Assembly (NCBI RefSeq): GCF_008727755.1
Contig: NZ_CP044231.1
Location: 930,001-994,000, forward strand
Length of the DNA stretch: 64,000 nucleotides
Source of the DNA: Microbacterium caowuchunii
GTDB taxonomy: Bacteria > Actinomycetota > Actinomycetes > Actinomycetales > Microbacteriaceae
Direction of reading: 5' to 3'
In this document: piece by piece, positions 34,031 to 42,837 of the stretch
Position numbering within the stretch: position 1 is the stretch's first letter
Layout: every line of letters begins with the position of its first letter
Program-made: the position numbers and the translations under genes
Notes under the pieces: generated by a model
Told to the model about the DNA's origin: nothing
What the model saw: the letters and a program-made list of their open reading frames with translations, nothing else
Databases searched by the model: none

Positions 34031-34381
34031 TCAGTGCGCGGCGTCGTACGCGTCGAGCACGGCGGCGGGCACGCGCCCGCGTTCGGACACCTGGTGCCCG
34101 TTCTCCTTGGCCCATGCCCGGATCTCCGCGTAGTCGCGCTGACCGGCGCGCCGTCGCTGGCGCGTGGCCGTGCCCGACCCGGAGGACCGGGAGGTCGACA
34201 CACTGCGCGCCGCGGTCACGAACGGGGCGAAAGCCTCGCGCAGGGCCGCGGCGTTGCCGTCGGAGAGGTCGATCTCGTAGGCGGTGCCGTCGAGCGAGAA
34301 GAGCACCGTTTCGCCCTCACCCACCTCCAGCACCGAACCGTCGAGGTCATCCACGAGTTGATGAACGATTCTGCGTGCCAT
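34031..34381 (-). CDS. lsr2: Nucleoid-associated protein Lsr2
   Basis: The 116-residue protein has the N-terminal dimerisation domain (MARRIVHQLVDDLDGS, with EVGEGETVLFSLDGTAYEIDL) and the C-terminal AT-hook-like DNA-binding helix with YAEIRAWAKENGHQVSERGR. It is an H-NS analogue that silences AT-rich horizontally acquired DNA. A Ser/Gly linker joins the domains. TAAGCT six bases before the ATG on the minus strand indicates a leaderless transcript. Confidence 0.93.
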   Translation of the reverse strand: MARRIVHQLVDDLDGSVLEVGEGETVLFSLDGTAYEIDLSDGNAAALREAFAPFVTAARSVSTSRSSGSGTATRQRRRAGQRDYAEIRAWAKENGHQVSERGRVPAAVLDAYDAAH

Positions 34382-34409
34382 GACGCCAGCTTACTGATCT
34401 GGGCCCCGA

Positions 34410-35264
34410 TCAGGGGAGAAGACCCGCACGGCGCGCCTTGGCGACCGCCGCATGACGGGTGGAGACATCGAGTTTGGCCATCGCAGCCGCGAGGTAGGAC
34501 TTCACGGTCGTCTCCCTGAGAGCCAGATCCGCCGCGATCTCGGCGTTCGTCGACCCCAGGGCGGCGCAGGCGAGGACGTCCAGCTCCCGTGGCGAGAGGG
34601 GCGCGTCGACCGCGAGCGGGCGCCGCTGGCCGCGTGCGACCGCGGCGAGACGGTCCTCGACGACCGTGAGACGCCGACGGAGATCCGCATCCGCGATGGA
34701 TGCGGCGATGCTGCGCAGCTCCGCGTAGCTCTCCCGCACCTCCTCGCGCAGGGCGGCGTCGAGCCCGCGGGGCTCGGTCGTCGCGGACTCCACCTGCGAC
34801 ATCCGGCGGGCGACCTCTTCGCGCACGCGCAGCTCCGTGCCGAGATCCTCGGCCACGCGCAGAGCCGGCTGGGCCACAGCGTCGTCCACCGAGGACTGCG
34901 ACCACGATCCGCAGTACACGACCGCGCGAGCCCGCCCGCCGCTGATGATGGGGACCGCGAAGAGGGTGGCGATGCCCTCGCCGAGGATCGCACGATCGTA
35001 GTCGTGCGTGATGCCGCGCGCCGTGCGGTAGTCCAGTGCCAGGCGGGGTCGCCGCTCGCTGAGGGCGCGGCCGCCGAGGCCGCGCTGCTCCTGCACGACG
35101 AGCCCTTCGATGCTGCGGCTGCGGGCGCCCACGATGGAGGTGACCCGCACCGAGCGGTCCTCCACGAGGCCGCCGAACGCCACCGGGAAGCGGGTACGCC
35201 GGACGAGGTCGTGCACAGCCCGGGACATCAGCTGCTGTTCGGTGGTGGAGTCGGGATTCGCCAC
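34410..35264 (-). CDS. ramA: RamA-like LuxR regulator with GAF domain
   Basis: The 284-residue protein has an N-terminal GAF-like sensor (about 20-150) and a C-terminal LuxR HTH (LSPRELDVLACAALGSTNAE ... LRETTVKSYLAAAMAKLDVS). This architecture and its position, divergent from a DUF485/monocarboxylate symporter operon, match RamA of Corynebacterium, which activates acetate metabolism. It starts with GTG at 35264 after AGAGGA. G4/C4 tracts in the divergent gap (CGGGGA 35282, AGGGGA 35299, ACCCCG 35394) resemble RamA sites. Confidence 0.8.
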   Translation of the reverse strand: MANPDSTTEQQLMSRAVHDLVRRTRFPVAFGGLVEDRSVRVTSIVGARSRSIEGLVVQEQRGLGGRALSERRPRLALDYRTARGITHDYDRAILGEGIATLFAVPIISGGRARAVVYCGSWSQSSVDDAVAQPALRVAEDLGTELRVREEVARRMSQVESATTEPRGLDAALREEVRESYAELRSIAASIADADLRRRLTVVEDRLAAVARGQRRPLAVDAPLSPRELDVLACAALGSTNAEIAADLALRETTVKSYLAAAMAKLDVSTRHAAVAKARRAGLLP

Positions 35265-35437
35265 GGTCCTCTACCTCTTCACGGGGAGTCGGCCACACAG
35301 GGGAGGCGGCGCGTTACCTACTTCCGGAGGTGTCGGCCGCGTCGCGGATTTTCGTAGCGTCGACCCTACCATCGGCGCGGTGAGCGGCGATGGACCCCGG
35401 CGCAAGGCTGCGTCACCGCATGAGGCAAGGAGGCCAC

Positions 35438-35791
35438 ATGAGTGAGGTGCACGAAAAATCCGCCCCACAGGGCGACATCGATTACGTGGCGGTGGAGGAA
35501 TCCGCCGCTTTCCAGAAGCTCAAGAGGACCCAGCGCAGTTTCGTCTTCCCCTTGGCGATCGCGTTCCTGCTCTGGTACTTCGTCTACGTCCTGCTCTCGT
35601 CGTTCGCCGTGGAGTTCATGTCGCAGCGGGTGTGGGGCGACATCACGGTCGGGCTGCTGTTCGGCCTCGGCCAGTTCGTGACGACGTTCGCGATCACGAT
35701 GGGTTACGTCGCCTACGCGAACCGGCGGATCGATCCGCAGTCGCAGGCGATCCGCGAAGAGCTCGAGCGCCGTGAAGGCGGTGTCGCATGA
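35438..35791 (+). CDS. DUF485 membrane partner of the symporter
   Basis: The 117-residue protein has two membrane helices (about 42-65 and 76-98) in the DUF485 pattern, RTQRSFVFPLAIAFLLWYF and GLLFGLGQFVTTFAIT. Proteins of this family are co-encoded with ActP/MctC-type acetate or monocarboxylate symporters and are needed for their function. AAGGAGG lies 7 nt before the ATG. The stop overlaps the symporter start (ATGA), so the two are translationally coupled. Confidence 0.9.
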   Translation: MSEVHEKSAPQGDIDYVAVEESAAFQKLKRTQRSFVFPLAIAFLLWYFVYVLLSSFAVEFMSQRVWGDITVGLLFGLGQFVTTFAITMGYVAYANRRIDPQSQAIREELERREGGVA

Positions 35792-37404
35792 ACGAGGTCT
35801 TCGGTGCTGTCCACGCGGCCGTCCAGACGGTCGAGAACAACCCCGTCCTGAACATCTCCATCTTCGCCGCGTTCGTCGCGGTGACGCTGTTCATCGTCAT
35901 CCGGGCCTCGCGCAACAACAAGACGGCCGCGGACTACTACGCCGCCGGACGCTCGTTCACCGGGCCGCAGAACGGGTTCGCGATCGCCGGTGACTACCTG
36001 TCCGCGGCATCCTTCCTCGGCATCTGCGGAGCGATCGCGATCAACGGGTACGACGGGTTCCTCTACTCCATCGGCTTCCTCGTCGCCTGGCTCGTGGCGC
36101 TGCTGCTCGTGGCGGAGCTCATGCGCAACACCGGCCGGTTCACGATGGCGGACGTGCTGTCGTTCCGGCTCAAGGAGCGGCCGGTGCGGATGGCGGCTGC
36201 TATCACGACCCTCGCAGTGTGCTTCTTCTACCTCCTCGCGCAGATGGCCGGCGCCGGCGGGCTCGTCTCGCTGCTGCTGGGCATCGGCGACCAGGTGGGG
36301 CAGTCGATCGTCGTCGCGGTCGTCGGTGTGCTGATGATCGTCTACGTGCTCATCGGCGGGATGAAGGGCACGACCTGGGTGCAGATCGTGAAGGCCTTCC
36401 TGCTCATCGGCGGAGCGATCGTGATGACGGTCTGGGTGCTGGCGATCAACGGGTTCAGCCTGAACACGCTCCTGGAGAGCGCGGTCGCCGCGTCGCCGAA
36501 GGGTGACGCCGTCCTCGGACCCGGCCTGCAGTACGGCGCCAACCCCTGGGACTTCATCTCGCTCGCGATCGCGCTGGTGCTCGGAACCGCGGGACTGCCG
36601 CACGTGCTGATGCGCTTCTACACGGTGCCGACGGCCAAGGAGGCCCGGCGGTCGGTGGTGTGGGCGATCTGGCTGATCGGCCTGTTCTACCTGCTGACCC
36701 TCGTGCTCGGCTACGGTGCGGGTGCGCTGGTCGGACCCGAGACCATCGCCGCCGCTCCCGGCGGGGTCAACTCCGCCGCGCCGCTGCTGGCGCTCTACCT
36801 CGGCGGGCCGGTCCTGCTCGGGTTCATCTCGGCGGTGGCGTTCGCGACGATCCTCGCGGTCGTGGCCGGACTCACCATCACCGCGGCCGCCTCGTTCGCG
36901 CACGACATCTACGCGAACGTGGTGAAGAAGGGTGACGTGCCGCCGGACGGCGAGGTGAAGGTGGCCCGGCGCACGGTGGTCGTCATCGGCATCCTGGCGA
37001 TCATCGGCGGCATCGGCGTGCAGGGGCAGAACGTGGCGTTCCTCGTCGCGCTCGCCTTCGCGGTGGCGGCGTCGGCGAACCTGCCGACGATCCTCTACTC
37101 GTTGTTCTGGCGGAAGTTCACGACCCGCGGCGCGGTGTGGAGCATGTACGGAGGACTCGCCGCGGCGATCATCCTGATCCTGCTGTCGCCTGTGTTCTGG
37201 GGCACCGAGACGAGCGTCTTCAAGAACGTCGGGGTGGCCATCTGGCCGCTGAACAACCCCGGCATCGTCTCGATCCCGCTCGGGTTCCTGCTGGGCTGGC
37301 TCGGATCCGTCACCTCGCGCCGCGCCGAGGACCGGCGCAAGGCCGCCGAGATGGAGGTGCGCTCGCTCACCGGGTTCGGTGCGGAGAAGGCCACCCCGCA
37401 CTGA
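35788..37404 (+). CDS. mctC: Monocarboxylate/acetate sodium symporter (MctC/ActP type)
   Basis: The 538-residue solute:sodium symporter has about 13 membrane helices and the SSS signature region with YYAAGRSFTGPQNG near 50-65 and SYLSAA-like GDYLSAASFLGICG near 68-81. The DUF485 partner upstream and the ramA-like regulator point to acetate, pyruvate or propionate uptake. It ends shortly before a 20-bp stem terminator shared with the convergent gene. The acs gene at 50587 would activate imported acetate. Confidence 0.92.
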   Translation: MNEVFGAVHAAVQTVENNPVLNISIFAAFVAVTLFIVIRASRNNKTAADYYAAGRSFTGPQNGFAIAGDYLSAASFLGICGAIAINGYDGFLYSIGFLVAWLVALLLVAELMRNTGRFTMADVLSFRLKERPVRMAAAITTLAVCFFYLLAQMAGAGGLVSLLLGIGDQVGQSIVVAVVGVLMIVYVLIGGMKGTTWVQIVKAFLLIGGAIVMTVWVLAINGFSLNTLLESAVAASPKGDAVLGPGLQYGANPWDFISLAIALVLGTAGLPHVLMRFYTVPTAKEARRSVVWAIWLIGLFYLLTLVLGYGAGALVGPETIAAAPGGVNSAAPLLALYLGGPVLLGFISAVAFATILAVVAGLTITAAASFAHDIYANVVKKGDVPPDGEVKVARRTVVVIGILAIIGGIGVQGQNVAFLVALAFAVAASANLPTILYSLFWRKFTTRGAVWSMYGGLAAAIILILLSPVFWGTETSVFKNVGVAIWPLNNPGIVSIPLGFLLGWLGSVTSRRAEDRRKAAEMEVRSLTGFGAEKATPH

Positions 37405-37410
37405 CAGCCG

Positions 37411-37459
37411 GCACGCATCGTCCGGCGGGCGGCCTACACGCCCGCCGGACGATGCGTGC
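37411..37459. terminator. Bidirectional terminator with 20-bp stem
   Basis: Perfect 20-bp stem, GCACGCATCGTCCGGCGGGC (37411-37430) with its complement (37440-37459), and a 9-nt loop. It lies 7 nt after the symporter stop and its right arm encodes the last residues (THRPAGV) of the convergent alkyltransferase gene, so it can terminate both. Confidence 0.85.
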
Positions 37460-37952
37460 GCTCCAGTTCCACCAGGAACCGCTTCATCTCGGGCCGCCCG
37501 CCGTACTCGCCGATCGATCCGTCGGCGCGCACCACCCGGTGCACGGGGACGACGATCGAGATCGGCGTGAGCCGGCAGGCCGTGCCCACGGCGCGATGCG
37601 CCCGCGGGCTGCCCGCCGCCGCCGCGACCTCTCCGTAGCCGGCGGTCTCCCCGTAAGGGATCCGGAGGACCGCCTCCAGCGCTCTCCGGGTGAAGCCCGT
37701 CGCGAGCGAGAGATCGATGTCGAGGTCGAAGTCCTGCCGTGCCCCGTCGAAGTACTCATCGAGCTGTGCCGCGGCGTCGTCGGCCGCATCGTCGTCGGGT
37801 TCCGGTGCCGACGAGAGCACCCGCGCCCAGTGCTCGAGGGCCTGGCCCAGGGGGCCGGTCAGCATCTCCAGCCCGATGAGCCGGCCCGCCGAGGTCAGCA
37901 GGAGCGCCTCGCCGAGCGGAGTCGGATGGATGCGGAACGTCGCCGTCGTCAT
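37434..37952 (-). CDS. Alkyltransferase-like protein lacking the active-site cysteine
   Basis: The 172-residue protein matches O6-methylguanine-DNA methyltransferases: an Ogt/MGMT C-terminal domain with IPYGETAGYGEVAAAAGSP, RAVGTACR and the helix after the active site. But the catalytic PCHRV motif reads PVHRV, with Val137 where the methyl-accepting Cys should be (codon GTG, 37544-37542). Suicidal methyl transfer is therefore not possible; alkyltransferase-like proteins with such replacements bind O6-alkylguanine and recruit nucleotide excision repair. The start ATG has CAGGAT six bases upstream. A role as damage sensor is inference. Confidence 0.8.
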   Translation of the reverse strand: MTTATFRIHPTPLGEALLLTSAGRLIGLEMLTGPLGQALEHWARVLSSAPEPDDDAADDAAAQLDEYFDGARQDFDLDIDLSLATGFTRRALEAVLRIPYGETAGYGEVAAAAGSPRAHRAVGTACRLTPISIVVPVHRVVRADGSIGEYGGRPEMKRFLVELERTHRPAGV

Positions 37953-38128
37953 GTGCCCATCCTGGACGGGGCGCCCATGACGGAGGCCGCCCGTCGCGGA
38001 ATCGGGGGAGAAGACCGGTCCCGCAGGGGGTGGGGAGGAAGCGCCGATCAGGTCGGCGTGTCGCCGGATACCGCGAAACCCGGGCCGAATGAGGCCTGCG
38101 CGCCCTCCTCCCGCTTACAGTGACACGT

Positions 38129-41100
38129 GTGTGGCGTGGAGAAGGTACGGCAACGGCCGGCGAAGAAGACGTCGAGGCGACGAACCCCGTGCGCCCCGGC
38201 GATCTGGGCGTCGCCGAGCCCGGGGTCACGGTGACGCACGCAGCCGAGCCGGAGCGCATGCGGATCCGCGCTCAGGCGGCGCTGCTGGGCGGTCGGTCGA
38301 CCCTCCTCTTCTACGACGACACCCCCGAGCGCGGGGTCGACATCAACAAGGCGCATCCCGGCAGCCTGCCCCAGTTCCTGACCGGCCGTTCCACCCTGCT
38401 GTCGAACCTCTACCGCGACGAGGTGGCCCTGCGCACGGCCCGCCTCGCGGCCGAGCGAATCACGGCCAAGAACGTCGAGCTGCGCACCGCCCGCGGGCTG
38501 GAGAGCGTCGCGCTCGCCGTCGGCATGGCGTCCTGGCGGATCGGCGGCATCGTGTGCACGGCGCCGGTGCTGCTGCGCCCGCTCGCGATCCGTCGTCACC
38601 ACACCGACTTCGAGCTGAAGCTGCGCGGCCCGTTCACGGTGAACCCGGAGCTGGTCCGCGCCCTCGGCACGCACTTCGGCATCCACCTCGATTCCGTCGC
38701 ACTCGCGTCACTGGCGCACGACGGCAACGTCTTCCGCCCGCAGCCGGTGATCGACCACCTGCGCGCCCTCACGACGCACATCCCGACCTTCACCGTCACG
38801 CCGCGTCTGGTGGTCTCGAACTTCGTCGACGTCGGCTCGGGCATGGCCCGCGACACTGCGGACCTCGAGCACCCCGTGCTGAACGCGCTCGCCGGACACC
38901 ACGCCGACCGGGAACGCCTCTCCATCCGTCCGGCGCTGCCGACCGTGACCAGCCCCGACGACCGCACCCCCGCCGCCGACACGCTCCTGCTCGACGCGGA
39001 CGAGGAGCAGGAGGCCGTCCTCGCCCGGATCGCCGCCGGGCACTCGCTCGCCGTGCACACCCTGCCCGGCACCGGCGGCACGCAGACCGTCATCAACGCG
39101 GTGGGCGCCCTCGTGCACAGCGGCAAGCGCGTGCTCGTGGTGAGCGCGCGACGCTCGACGCTCGACGGCATCCGCCACCGGCTCACCGGGATCGGCCTCG
39201 ACTCGCTCGCCGTCACGCCGCGTCATCTGCACCGCGACCTCATCCGCGCCATCGGCCGGAACGAGAAGGCCGAGCAGCCCAAGGTCTCCGACATCGACGA
39301 CGCGCTGGTGCGGCTGCGAACCGTCCTGCGCGACTACCGCACCGCCCTGACCGTGCAGCATCCGAGTCTCGGCGCCTCCGCGCTCGACGTCGTGCGCCGG
39401 CTGACCGAGCTCGCCCGGATCACCCCGTCGCCGTCCACGACCGCGCGCTTCGACGTCGCGACCCTGCAGCGCCTGCGCGACAACCGCCAGGCCGCCGCCG
39501 CCAAGCTCGTGGCCGCCGCGAAGCTCGGCGAGTTCCGCTTCGGCCCCGACGACTCCCCGTGGTACGGCGTCAGCTTCGAGACCACGACCGCCGCCCGCGC
39601 CGCGCACGCGGTGGCCGGCAAGCTCAGCGGTCAGGACGTGCCGAACCTGCTGGAGCGCGGTTACGAGCTGATCGCGCAGACCCGGATGCGGCCCTTCCGC
39701 ACGGTCGACGAGCTGGGGGACTACCTGCGCCTGCTGCAGGGCATCCGCGAGACGCTCGACAAGTTCTCGCCGTCCGTGTTCGAGCGCCCCCTCATCGAAC
39801 TCATCCAGGCGCACGCGCCCAAGCGCGACGCGCCCGCCATGAGCAGCGCGAACCGTCGCCGCCTCAAGCGCCTGTCGCGCGAGTACGTCCGCGCGGGCGT
39901 GCACGTGGGCGACATGTACGAGGCCCTCGTGCGCATCCAGCAGCAGCGCGCGGAATGGCAGCGCCTGGTCGAGGCGGGCGTGATGCCCGAGGTGCCGATC
40001 GGCCTCGCCGACGTGCACGTGGCCTGGCAGCGCGTGCACGCGCAGCTGGGCGAACTGGACGGGATCCTGCGCCGCAGCGACGCCACCCGGCTCGCATCGC
40101 TCCCCGTCGCGCAGCTCGTGCGCACGCTCGCCGGGCTGGCCGCGGAGTCCTCCTACTTCGAGAATCTCGTGGAGCGGGCCACGCTCCGCGGCGAGCTCGA
40201 CCGGATGGGGCTCGAGACTCTCCTGACCGAGCTGTCGGTGCGGCACGTCCCCGAGCAGCAGGTCGCGGCCGAGCTGGAGTTCGCCTGGTGGCAGTCCGCC
40301 CTCGAGCACCTGCTCCGGACGGACCGGGCCTTGCTCGGCGCCAACACCGCGGTGCTGGACCGGCTGGAACGCGACTATCGGCTCGTCGACGAGGCGCACG
40401 CCGCCGCATCCGGGCCCCTCCTGGCCGCACAGCTGGCCACGCAGTGGCGGATCGGCATCGTGGACCACGCGGGCGAGGCCGCCGCCCTCAGGCAGGCGCT
40501 GAAGGACGGCATCGCCGAACCCGAGCAGCTCATGCGCGCTGCGCCCACGCTGCTGCGCGTGCTCGCACCGGTGTGGCTCGCCTCGCCGTACGAGGTCCCG
40601 GACATCCCGGACGCCCCCGCCTTCGACGTCGTGATCATCGCGGATGCGGCGGCGCTCTGCCTCGCCGAGGCCGCACCGGCCCTCCGGCGTGCCAGGCAGG
40701 TGGTCGTCTTCGGCGACCCGGTCACGCAGAAGCCCACGCCCTTCGCCGTCGGCGCCGGCGCGAGCGTCGAGGCCGACGAGTTCGAGGAGCCCTTCGACGA
40801 GACCTCCGTGTTCGAGCGTCTCGCGGGCCTCGTCGACGTCGCGACGCTCACCCGCAGTTACCGTGCCGGCGGCGAGGACCTGGCCCAGCTCGTGAACGAC
40901 GCCTTCTACGGCGGGGAGATCGTCTCCCTTCCCTGGGCCGGTTCCTACCTCGGCCGCGGCAGCCTCAGCATCGACTACGTCGAGGGCGGCACCGGGACCC
41001 CTGATCCGGTCTCCGGAGCGGTGGAGAGCCCTGACGCCGAGGTCTCCCGCGTCGTCACCCTCGTCACCGAGCACGCCGTCAACCGGGCGAGCGAGTCGCT

Positions 41101-41854
41101 CATGGTCGTCACCGCCAGTCGCCGCCATGCCGAGCGCATCCGCGCTGCCGTGGGCGCCGCTTTCGCCGGGCGCTCCGACGTCGCGGACTTCGTCTCGCGG
41201 GACTCCGCGGAACCGTTCGCGGTGCTCACGCTGGAGGAGTCCGTCGCCGAGAGCCGGGACCGCGTCATCCTGTCGCTGGGCTTCGGACTCACCAAGCACG
41301 GCCGGGTCCTCAGCGACTTCGGCGACCTCTCCACGCCCGACGGGGAGCGCCTGCTCACAGTCGCGATGACCCGCGCCCGCCGCTCGATGGTGGTGGTCTC
41401 CTCGATCCGCCCGACGGCGTTCGAGGACGGCCGGCTCGAGCACGGTGCAGCCACCCTGATGAGCATCCTGGGCGGCGTGGCCGCGCGCGATCGCGAGCAG
41501 CATCTCGAAGACCTCGCCGACCCGATGACACGGGCCCTCGCCCGCGAGCTCCGCGAGCTCGGCGTGACGGTGGACCTGCAGTACCGTGGCCTGTTGCCGC
41601 TCGTGGCACGGCATGAGGGCAAGGCCGTCGTGGTGGAGTGCGACCCGGAGACCCGCGCGGAGTCGCTGCGCGAGTCGCTGCGGCTGCGCCCGCAGATCCT
41701 GCGCCGCCTCGGCTGGCACTACGTCCGTGTGCACGCGTTCGACCTGTACAGCGACCCCGCATCCGTCGCCGCGCGGATCGCCGGGATCCTGGGGGTGACC
41801 GGGCACGTCGACCCGACGCACGCCTCGACCCAACCGCTCGATGTCCCCGAATGA
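38129..41854 (+). CDS. Giant helicase-like protein with degenerate Walker motifs
   Basis: The 1241-residue protein resembles superfamily 1 (UPF1/DNA2-like) helicases of actinobacteria: an N-terminal region, a P-loop near 310-325, a Walker B region near 830, a TLTRSYRAGG element near 910, motif VI VAMTRARRSM near 1080, and a C-terminal nuclease-like domain with VVVECD and RLGWHYVRVHAFDLYSDP. The P-loop reads PGTGGTQT, with Gln in place of the lysine, and the Walker B region reads VVIIADAA instead of DEA, so ATP hydrolysis is doubtful. TACAGT 7 nt before the GTG at 38129 sets the start. Confidence 0.75.
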   Translation: MWRGEGTATAGEEDVEATNPVRPGDLGVAEPGVTVTHAAEPERMRIRAQAALLGGRSTLLFYDDTPERGVDINKAHPGSLPQFLTGRSTLLSNLYRDEVALRTARLAAERITAKNVELRTARGLESVALAVGMASWRIGGIVCTAPVLLRPLAIRRHHTDFELKLRGPFTVNPELVRALGTHFGIHLDSVALASLAHDGNVFRPQPVIDHLRALTTHIPTFTVTPRLVVSNFVDVGSGMARDTADLEHPVLNALAGHHADRERLSIRPALPTVTSPDDRTPAADTLLLDADEEQEAVLARIAAGHSLAVHTLPGTGGTQTVINAVGALVHSGKRVLVVSARRSTLDGIRHRLTGIGLDSLAVTPRHLHRDLIRAIGRNEKAEQPKVSDIDDALVRLRTVLRDYRTALTVQHPSLGASALDVVRRLTELARITPSPSTTARFDVATLQRLRDNRQAAAAKLVAAAKLGEFRFGPDDSPWYGVSFETTTAARAAHAVAGKLSGQDVPNLLERGYELIAQTRMRPFRTVDELGDYLRLLQGIRETLDKFSPSVFERPLIELIQAHAPKRDAPAMSSANRRRLKRLSREYVRAGVHVGDMYEALVRIQQQRAEWQRLVEAGVMPEVPIGLADVHVAWQRVHAQLGELDGILRRSDATRLASLPVAQLVRTLAGLAAESSYFENLVERATLRGELDRMGLETLLTELSVRHVPEQQVAAELEFAWWQSALEHLLRTDRALLGANTAVLDRLERDYRLVDEAHAAASGPLLAAQLATQWRIGIVDHAGEAAALRQALKDGIAEPEQLMRAAPTLLRVLAPVWLASPYEVPDIPDAPAFDVVIIADAAALCLAEAAPALRRARQVVVFGDPVTQKPTPFAVGAGASVEADEFEEPFDETSVFERLAGLVDVATLTRSYRAGGEDLAQLVNDAFYGGEIVSLPWAGSYLGRGSLSIDYVEGGTGTPDPVSGAVESPDAEVSRVVTLVTEHAVNRASESLMVVTASRRHAERIRAAVGAAFAGRSDVADFVSRDSAEPFAVLTLEESVAESRDRVILSLGFGLTKHGRVLSDFGDLSTPDGERLLTVAMTRARRSMVVVSSIRPTAFEDGRLEHGAATLMSILGGVAARDREQHLEDLADPMTRALARELRELGVTVDLQYRGLLPLVARHEGKAVVVECDPETRAESLRESLRLRPQILRRLGWHYVRVHAFDLYSDPASVAARIAGILGVTGHVDPTHASTQPLDVPE

Positions 41855-42038
41855 GCCCCGTCAGCGGGTGGAACGCGTCGCCGGATCCCGCCGCGCGAAG
41901 CTGACGCCCGCGCCCGGCGCCGTCCCCGAGGTCGACGTGATCGAGGATCCCGCAGACGACGACGCCGCATCCGCGTCGTCCTCCGGCGGGGGACCGAACG
42001 ACGAGCGGATGCGGCGCGAGGTGCCGCCGCACTACTGA
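41841..42038 (+). CDS. Small conserved protein ending NDERMRREVPPHY
   Basis: The 65-residue product starts inside the last codons of the helicase-like gene (14-nt overlap) in another frame. It has a basic first half (RQRVERVAGSRRAKLTP), an acidic/Ser-rich linker and the C-terminal NDERMRREVPPHY, a tail I recognise in small proteins of Microbacteriaceae. The overlap suggests translational coupling with the helicase-like gene. No domain of known function. Confidence 0.6.
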   Translation: MSPNEPRQRVERVAGSRRAKLTPAPGAVPEVDVIEDPADDDAASASSSGGGPNDERMRREVPPHY

Positions 42039-42051
42039 CGGCGGCGAAGAC

Positions 42052-42471
42052 TCAGAGCTGAGGACGCTCCTGCTTCTCGAGCAGGTCGCGGATCTGCATG
42101 AGCAGTTCCTGCTCGGTGGGCAGCTTCTCCTCCTCGGCCTCCGTCACGCCGGCACGCGCGGCCTGGCGTTCCTTCCACTTGTTCATGGGGTACACGAACA
42201 CGAAGTAGACGATCGCCGCGACGGCCAGGAAGTTGATGATCGCGTTGACGATCCCGCCGACGAGGAAGTTCGACGAGCTGCCGGAGAGGGTGGGGACGAC
42301 CCAGACCCAGCCGGACAGGTCGCCCAGCTGGAAGATGACGCCGATCAGCGGGTTGATGAAACCTTCCACCAGCGCGTTGATGATGGCGGTGAACGCCGCG
42401 CCGATGACGACGGCGACGGCAAGGTCGATGACGTTGCCGCGCATGATGAACTCTTTGAAACCCTTGATCAT
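42052..42471 (-). CDS. mscL: Large-conductance mechanosensitive channel
   Basis: The 139-residue protein has the N-terminal amphipathic helix (MIKGFKEFIMRGNVIDLAV), two membrane helices with the pore-lining VVIGAAFTAIINALV, and the C-terminal helical bundle (LPTEQELLMQIRDLL). MscL opens on membrane tension to release solutes during hypo-osmotic shock. AAGGAG precedes the ATG. It is followed on the same strand by none of its usual partners, while the FmdB-type gene lies upstream. Confidence 0.95.
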   Translation of the reverse strand: MIKGFKEFIMRGNVIDLAVAVVIGAAFTAIINALVEGFINPLIGVIFQLGDLSGWVWVVPTLSGSSSNFLVGGIVNAIINFLAVAAIVYFVFVYPMNKWKERQAARAGVTEAEEEKLPTEQELLMQIRDLLEKQERPQL

Positions 42472-42508
42472 CCGATGCTCCTTGTCGCTCGTGAGTGGCG
42501 GGGGCCGC

Positions 42509-42808
42509 TCAGGATGCCGCGGGGGCGGCGGGGGCGGCGGATGTCGTCCCTGTGGACGATGATGTCGAAGAAGAGCTCGACTCACCACCACCCGAGTTCG
42601 CGGAGGAGGACTTCTCGGACGAGGTGGTCGCCGAGCGCGAGTCGGTGCGGTAGAAGCCGGACCCGTTGAAGGTCACGCCGATCGAGCCGTACTCCTTGCG
42701 GAGCACACCGGAGCACTGCGGGCACTCCGTGAGCGTCGGCTCGGAGAAGGACTGGACGGCGTCGAAGCGGTGTCCGCAGGACTTGCAGGCATAGGCGTAG
42801 GTAGGCAT
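42509..42808 (-). CDS. FmdB-type zinc ribbon protein
   Basis: The 99-residue protein starts MPTYAYACKSCGHRFD and has two CxxC pairs (CKSC at 8-11 and CPQC at 29-32), a zinc ribbon of the FmdB/CxxC_CxxC_SSSS family, then a Ser/Ala-rich low-complexity tail. Regulatory or assembly roles have been proposed for the family. AGGAG lies 6 nt before the ATG. It is 37 nt upstream of mscL and in the usual cluster of mscL with 5-FCL and galU. Confidence 0.9.
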   Translation of the reverse strand: MPTYAYACKSCGHRFDAVQSFSEPTLTECPQCSGVLRKEYGSIGVTFNGSGFYRTDSRSATTSSEKSSSANSGGGESSSSSTSSSTGTTSAAPAAPAAS

Positions 42809-42837
42809 GGGTCTCCTAGGGGCGTGGGTGTGAGGAC

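Noticed and set aside
38708..41833. A 1041-codon minus-strand frame opposite the helicase-like gene
   Set aside because: Same antisense shadow pattern with no recognised motif; the plus frame has helicase features and a leaderless start.
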